DNA of 8,360 bases from Planctomycetota bacterium (GTDB lineage Bacteria > Planctomycetota > SZUA-567), in the NCBI GenBank assembly GCA_020860865.1, contig JAJBTL010000257.1:1-8360 (forward strand), written 5' to 3'. The notes beneath the pieces were generated by a model that was not told where the DNA came from, ran no database searches, and saw only the letters and a program-made list of their open reading frames with translations. This document shows, one piece after another, positions 4,852-8,360 of the stretch. The position numbers and the translations under genes are program-made. Numbering within the stretch: position 1 is the first letter of the stretch; every line of letters begins with the position of its first letter.

Positions 4852-6600
4852 TTACGCCAGTTGCGTCCGGTACAAGGATGAATACAGGCTGTCCGGCCGG
4901 TTCAACAATTCGCGGTGAGTCCCTGTCTCAACGACGGTGCCATCTTTCAGGACGACGATGGCATCGGCGTTGATGACGGTGGAAAGCCGGTGGGCTATGA
5001 TGAAAACGGTCTTGTTCTTCATCAGGTTTTCTATAGCCCGCTGGACCACCTCTTCCGACTTGGTATCGAGGGCGGAGGTCGCTTCGTCGAGAATGACTAT
5101 CGGGGAGTCCTTGATAAAGGCCCGGGCAATGGCGACGCGTTGTTTTTGACCGCCCGATAAGAGGACGCCGCGTTCACCTATTTGCGTATCGATACCGTTC
5201 GGCAGTGCATAGACAAATTCGTCGAGACAGGCGAGTTGCAGCGCGTTCCGGACGTCGTCGTCATTGGCGTCCTGCTTTCCAAGAACGATATTATCCCTGA
5301 TGGAGCCGCCAAAGAGGAAATTGTCCTGAAAGACTATGGCAATGAGGTCCCGGAGGCAGCCGAGTTCGATATCCCGAACATCGACGCCATCGATGCGGAT
5401 AGCGCCTTCGTCGACGTCGTAGAACCGGGGAAGGAGATTGACCAGGGTGGTTTTGCCGCCTCCGGAACTACCGACAAACGCCACGGACTGGCCGACCCCG
5501 ACCTTCAGGCTGATTCCCTTAAGGACCGGCCGTTCCTTGTCGTAACTGAATGAGACGTTGTCGTAGACGACGCCTTCCTTCATATCCTTCAGGCAAACGG
5601 CGTCATCCTTACTGACAATGGCCGGCACCATGTCGAGAATGGCGAGGAGCCGGCCAATGGCCATGAGGGAATTCTGAATCGTCGACAGGTTTGTCCCAAG
5701 CCGCTTAATCGGCGTATACAACATGATGAGGGCGGTGATGCAGGCGACGAAATCGCCCGGGGTAATCCGTCCGGATTGGATAAGGTAGCCCTGGAGCCAC
5801 ACCGTCAGGGCGATGCCGACGGCGGTGGCAAAGTGCATGAACATGGACAGGGAACTCGTCCGCTGCACCATTTTGATACTGAGGTGAAAGATATTCTTGA
5901 GCGTCCGATCAAGACGGTTACGGGCGTAATCATAGAGATTGTACGAGGTAATGACCCGGTTGCCGCTGTAGGCTTCGTTGTAGTTGGTCGTTACCTGGGC
6001 GCCGGACTCCACCGTCTCCTTGATATACTGCTTGAGCCGTTTCCGAACCCGGGACAGCGGCACGACGGTGGTGAGAAGGCAGCCCACCGCCACCACCGCC
6101 AATATCCAGGAATAATACAGCATCACGGCAATAAGGATGACGGACGTCACCAGCCGCACCAGGAACTGCCGGATGTTGCCGAGCAGGCCTTCCGAGGCCA
6201 GGTCGGCGTCGGTGTTGTAGCGGAGGAGGACATCGCCGGAGGTGGTTTTGTCGAATAATGCCGGATCGGAATGGAGGAGTTTGTCGAACAAGGCCAGTTT
6301 GACGTCGTTCCCGATGTGTTTGCCGACCCAGGTGGTGAGGTAATTAGCGGCGAAGGACAGTGAACTCTCCACCAGGGCGAAGGCGATAATGAGGACGGGA
6401 AAGAACAACGAGCCGACCCCGGCGTCGCCGTCCCCGAAGACGACGGTGTCGATATACGGTTTAAGAAGGGCGGGAATGACGCCGCCAAGCATGCCGACAA
6501 CGCCGGTGACGACAAGCGCCATGATGGCGCGGAACCGGTACGGCCGGATAAAGGCGTAAAACCGTTTACAATCATCTATGGGTAGTGAGAACTTTTTCAT
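4852..6600 (-). CDS. MsbA-like ABC exporter (fused membrane and ATPase domains)
   Basis: A 582-residue half-transporter of the exporter type: about six membrane helices in residues 25-325, then an ATP-binding domain from about 343. The ATPase motifs are complete: Walker A GSSGGGKTT (377-385), Q-loop Gln425 in VFQDN, TQIGERG (472-478), signature LSGGQKQR (481-488), Walker B IVILDE (501-506) with catalytic Glu506, D-loop SALD and H-loop His537. It should act as a homodimer flipping a lipid or hydrophobic substrate across the inner membrane. The N-terminal segment (ALLKPYIDTVVF) and length resemble MsbA, the lipid A flippase. The kinase-like gene 48 bases upstream on the same strand, of the LPS-kinase type, supports a role in envelope glycolipid export. 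A multidrug or other lipid exporter of the same family is the alternative. The start is ATG 6600; the ribosome site is weak (GGAAAACC just before it). Confidence 0.93.
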   Translation of the reverse strand: MKKFSLPIDDCKRFYAFIRPYRFRAIMALVVTGVVGMLGGVIPALLKPYIDTVVFGDGDAGVGSLFFPVLIIAFALVESSLSFAANYLTTWVGKHIGNDVKLALFDKLLHSDPALFDKTTSGDVLLRYNTDADLASEGLLGNIRQFLVRLVTSVILIAVMLYYSWILAVVAVGCLLTTVVPLSRVRKRLKQYIKETVESGAQVTTNYNEAYSGNRVITSYNLYDYARNRLDRTLKNIFHLSIKMVQRTSSLSMFMHFATAVGIALTVWLQGYLIQSGRITPGDFVACITALIMLYTPIKRLGTNLSTIQNSLMAIGRLLAILDMVPAIVSKDDAVCLKDMKEGVVYDNVSFSYDKERPVLKGISLKVGVGQSVAFVGSSGGGKTTLVNLLPRFYDVDEGAIRIDGVDVRDIELGCLRDLIAIVFQDNFLFGGSIRDNIVLGKQDANDDDVRNALQLACLDEFVYALPNGIDTQIGERGVLLSGGQKQRVAIARAFIKDSPIVILDEATSALDTKSEEVVQRAIENLMKNKTVFIIAHRLSTVINADAIVVLKDGTVVETGTHRELLNRPDSLYSSLYRTQLA

Positions 6601-6648
6601 GGTTTTCCATACTGTTGTCGTCGGCGCGGACAGCCGAGGATAGAGGCT

Positions 6649-7425
6649 TTACGACGCCGGTTTCATGGTGGAACCGCCGCTTTCGACCTTGTCCACGAAC
6701 CGGCACATATTTCGGATGTCTTTCATGCTGAATCGGCTGAGAAGTCGCCAATTGGCCAGGCGCACCAGGCCGAATTGCCTCACCGCCCGGCGGATTTGGT
6801 CTAAAAGCGCCTCGCCGCCGTTCGGATCGTAGGCTCGGCACAAGGCCGGGATATCCGGGTTGAAGCCGGTTCGTTCCAACGAAAGAAGAAAGAGGAAAAC
6901 GTCCCGCACCTGAAACAACCGCAAGTGTTTTTCGGGGATGTTTTCTTCAAAGTCAATGAAGTATATGACGCCGTCGTTCACCGTGAGGTTTTTAATCTGG
7001 GTTCCGCCGTGGGCGAGGCCGCGATCGTGGAGGTCCTTCAGGGCGACAGCGGCCTGAGGAATCATATTCAGCGCTGTCGGTCCGTTATCGCGGAGATAAT
7101 TCTCCAACGAAACGCCGACTTCGCGCAAGACAAAATAGGTATCGGTAACATGGAGCACCTCCGGCACGTTGACTCCGTGCGCGCTCACCTTCCGGAGCAT
7201 GGATACCTCGAACGTGACATTGTCCCCGGTCGGGCGATCCGGCGGCATGAGGAGGATATTTCCAGTCATGGCATAGAGAAGCTTTTGCGCCCACCAGCCA
7301 AGGGGGTTCTTGTCAGGGCGACGCTTTTTGACCCATACCCGTTCACCATCAACCATATGGCTGAACACATGGCGGTTGGCCCGGAGGACGGCTTCGGGGA
7401 TGGCGTAGCGGTTTGATTGAATCAT
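6649..7425 (-). CDS. Lipopolysaccharide-kinase (InaA/WaaP/Kdo kinase-like) family protein
   Basis: A 258-residue protein kinase-like fold. The likely ATP-binding lysine is in VWVKKR (Lys33/34), the helix-C-type Glu is in FEVSMLRKV (Glu73), the catalytic loop is LAHGGTQIKNL (His139, Lys145, Asn146), and the metal-binding motif is IDFEEN (Asp158). Asp175 in QVRDVFLFL matches the conserved 'RD..xFL' of LPS and Kdo kinases. The usual catalytic Asp of HGD is replaced by Gly140-Gly141, so activity should not be taken for granted. ATG 7425 is preferred. The same frame could start upstream at TTG 7473, but that falls in the loop of a leader hairpin and would add a Pro-rich tail without support. It is the first gene of an operon with the ABC exporter (48-base gap), suggesting phosphorylation of LPS core or a related envelope sugar. 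Confidence 0.85.
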   Translation of the reverse strand: MIQSNRYAIPEAVLRANRHVFSHMVDGERVWVKKRRPDKNPLGWWAQKLLYAMTGNILLMPPDRPTGDNVTFEVSMLRKVSAHGVNVPEVLHVTDTYFVLREVGVSLENYLRDNGPTALNMIPQAAVALKDLHDRGLAHGGTQIKNLTVNDGVIYFIDFEENIPEKHLRLFQVRDVFLFLLSLERTGFNPDIPALCRAYDPNGGEALLDQIRRAVRQFGLVRLANWRLLSRFSMKDIRNMCRFVDKVESGGSTMKPAS

Positions 7426-7450
7426 TACCCTGCTGACTCCACGACATAGG

Positions 7451-7481
7451 AAAACCGGAGGCGGCCAGGCCAAGCCTCCGG
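7451..7481 (-). terminator. Terminator-like hairpin in the leader of the kinase-exporter operon (candidate attenuator)
   Basis: On the - strand CCGGAGGC (7481-7474) and GCCTCCGG (7462-7455) form a perfect 8-bp stem with an 11-base loop, followed by TTTT (7454-7451). It ends about 25 bases before the kinase ATG and lies downstream of the candidate promoter at 7522-7550. It would therefore stop transcripts before the operon unless overridden, as in attenuation. The short T-run makes efficiency uncertain. Confidence 0.5.
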
Positions 7482-7504
7482 CAAGTGTGCACCGGTAAAG
7501 CGCA

Positions 7505-7520
7505 CCGGAAAGTTTTCCGG
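7505..7520. repeat. Inverted repeat in the divergent intergenic region
   Basis: CCGGAAA (7505-7511), two bases, then TTTCCGG (7514-7520). It overlaps the predicted start of the kinase-operon transcript. Other palindromes close by are ACCGGT (7491-7496) and AAACCGGTTT (7534-7543), the latter within the promoter spacer. These may be operator sites for a regulator of one or both divergent genes. Confidence 0.4.
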
Positions 7521-7521
7521 A

Positions 7522-7550
7522 ATTGTACCCGCGAAACCGGTTTGCCGCAA
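7522..7550 (-). promoter_or_regulatory. Candidate promoter of the kinase-exporter operon
   Basis: On the - strand TTGCGG (7550-7545), a 17-base spacer and TACAAT (7527-7522), with transcription expected to begin near 7515 and a leader of about 90 bases. The boxes nearly equal those of the tRNA-Leu promoter candidate at 3552-3580. Confidence 0.5.
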
Positions 7551-7571
7551 GGGCGAGGCAGAGAAAAACGA

Positions 7572-7599
7572 TTTACCCCGAACTGGTTCGTGGTATACT
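7572..7599 (+). promoter_or_regulatory. Candidate promoter of the SPFH gene
   Basis: TTTACC (7572-7577), a 16-base spacer and TATACT (7594-7599) preceded by TGG (extended -10). Transcription would start near 7605. It is divergent from the kinase-operon promoter about 45 bases away. Confidence 0.5.
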
Positions 7600-7619
7600 C
7601 GTGGCGAGAGTACGGCCTT

Positions 7620-7658
7620 GCCGACGCGGCCCTGGTAGGCGCTTTTCCGCCTGTCGGC
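7620..7658 (+). promoter_or_regulatory. Stem-loop in the SPFH gene leader
   Basis: GCCGAC (7620-7625) can pair with GTCGGC (7653-7658), enclosing a second stem AGGCG (7637-7641) with CGCCT (7648-7652). The structure ends 8 bases before the ribosome site AAAGGAG (7666-7672). It may tune translation or mRNA stability; no known class is recognised. Confidence 0.35.
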
Positions 7659-7680
7659 TCATACCAAAGGAGAACGCACG

Positions 7681-8360
7681 ATGGGTATCTTCGACAGCAT
7701 TGCCAATAAGGCCTTCGGCCAATTCATCGACGTCATAGAATGGGTCGACGCGACGCGGAACACCCTGGTCTGGAAATTCCCCCGGGAAGACAACGAAATT
7801 AAAAACGGCGCCCAACTGATTGTTCGGGAAAGCCAGGCCGCGTTGAACTTACCACCAACAACATCCCGATTCTCACCACGCTGAAAAGCTGGAAGTACGC
7901 CTTTAACTCGCCGTTCAAGGCCGACGTCTATTTTGTCAACACCCGCCAGTTCACTGATCAAAAGTGGGGCACGGCCAATCCGATTATGCTCCGGGACCAG
8001 GAATTCGGGCCAATCCGGCTCCGCGCCTACGGGAACTACGCGTTCGCCGTCTCCGATCCCGGCAAGTTCATCAAGACCATGGCCGGCACCACCCCGCTCC
8101 TCGTGTCGGAAGACGTGTCCGGTCAGCTCCGGAACCTCCTCGTCAGCCGCTTCGCCGACGCCCTTGGCGAAGCGAAAATACCGGCCCTCGACCTTGCCGC
8201 CCAGTACACGGAAATGGGCGAACTGCTTCGCGGCATTCTTCAGAAGGATTTCGACGACTACGGCATCACCTTGTCGAAGTTTCTCATCGAAAACATCAGC
8301 GTTCCGCCGGCGGTCGAAGAGGCCCTGGACAAGCGGACGCAGATGGGCGTCCTCGGCGAC
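7681..8360 (+). pseudogene. SPFH-domain 'virion core protein'-like (YdjI type) gene, internally deleted and frameshifted; 3' end outside window
   Basis: The start at ATG 7681 has AAAGGAG 8 bases upstream. The first frame reads MGIFDSIANKAFGQFIDVIEW, then FPREDNEIKNGAQLIVRESQ, the classic N-terminus of this family, but ends out of frame at TGA 7882-7884. From about 7845, one frame back, the family sequence resumes with ELTTNNIPILTTLKSWKYAF, then NSPFKADVYFVNTRQF and KWGTANPIMLRDQEFGP, and stays open to the right edge (ALDKRTQMGVLGD). Between RESQAA and ELTTNN relatives carry about 17 more residues (pattern VFVxxGQxADxFGPGxY), so roughly 52 or 55 bases are missing at 7837-7845. Intact relatives bind membranes through an SPFH domain and usually end in a zinc ribbon; B. 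subtilis YdjI works with PspA in membrane-stress response. As read here no intact protein can be made. It is either a real pseudogene or an assembly collapse. Confidence 0.85.

Noticed and set aside
7426..7473. Upstream TTG start for the kinase-like gene, adding 16 residues
   Set aside because: The start codon lies within the loop of the leader hairpin, has no ribosome site, and the added residues do not resemble the family; ATG 7425 begins the recognisable protein.
1..8360. CRISPR array, insertion sequence, integrase or attachment site at the tRNA
   Set aside because: No regularly spaced repeats, no transposase or integrase motifs, and no duplicated tRNA 3' end were found on either strand.

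Overview
The window looks like chromosomal DNA from a Gram-negative (diderm), probably anaerobic bacterium with GC-rich third codon positions. The diderm call rests on an MsbA-like lipid exporter paired with a lipopolysaccharide-kinase-like protein. The anaerobe call rests on an MttB-family corrinoid methyltransferase next to a BCCT transporter. Deltaproteobacteria-like and Lentisphaerota/Kiritimatiellota-like hosts both fit. The sequence alone does not decide the phylum.

Left part (1-2760, + strand): the 3' two-thirds of an MttB-superfamily methyltransferase without an in-frame amber codon, then a 193-base gap holding a long-stem RNA element that ends in a T-run, then a complete BCCT-family transporter with its own strong ribosome binding site and a downstream hairpin. 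Together they look like an uptake and demethylation module for a quaternary or methylated amine. Several residues that bind betaine in classical BCCT carriers are replaced.

Middle (2790-4850): a promoter and a small membrane-anchored hypothetical protein on the + strand, whose reading frame runs straight through a tRNA-Leu(UAG) gene on the - strand. Next comes a non-coding stretch with repeats, then a family IV (HSL-type) alpha/beta hydrolase. The hydrolase's best ribosome binding site and start lie upstream and one frame away from the main reading frame, so it carries a frameshift near 3780, either real or a sequence error.

Right part (4852-8360): on the - strand a two-gene operon, an LPS-kinase-like protein followed by an MsbA-like ABC exporter, convergent with the hydrolase. 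Its leader carries a terminator-like hairpin, a candidate attenuator. Divergent from it and running off the right edge is an SPFH/'virion core protein' (YdjI-like) gene that has lost about 50 bases near its 5' end and is frameshifted. Three of the reading frames here (2912, 3848 and 7681) look disturbed, which points either to assembly or base-calling errors or to gene decay.

I see no CRISPR array, insertion sequence, transposase, phage gene or obvious new defence system. The most interesting items are the altered substrate pocket of the BCCT carrier beside a pyrrolysine-free MttB homologue, the RNA element between them, and the frameshift site in the hydrolase.
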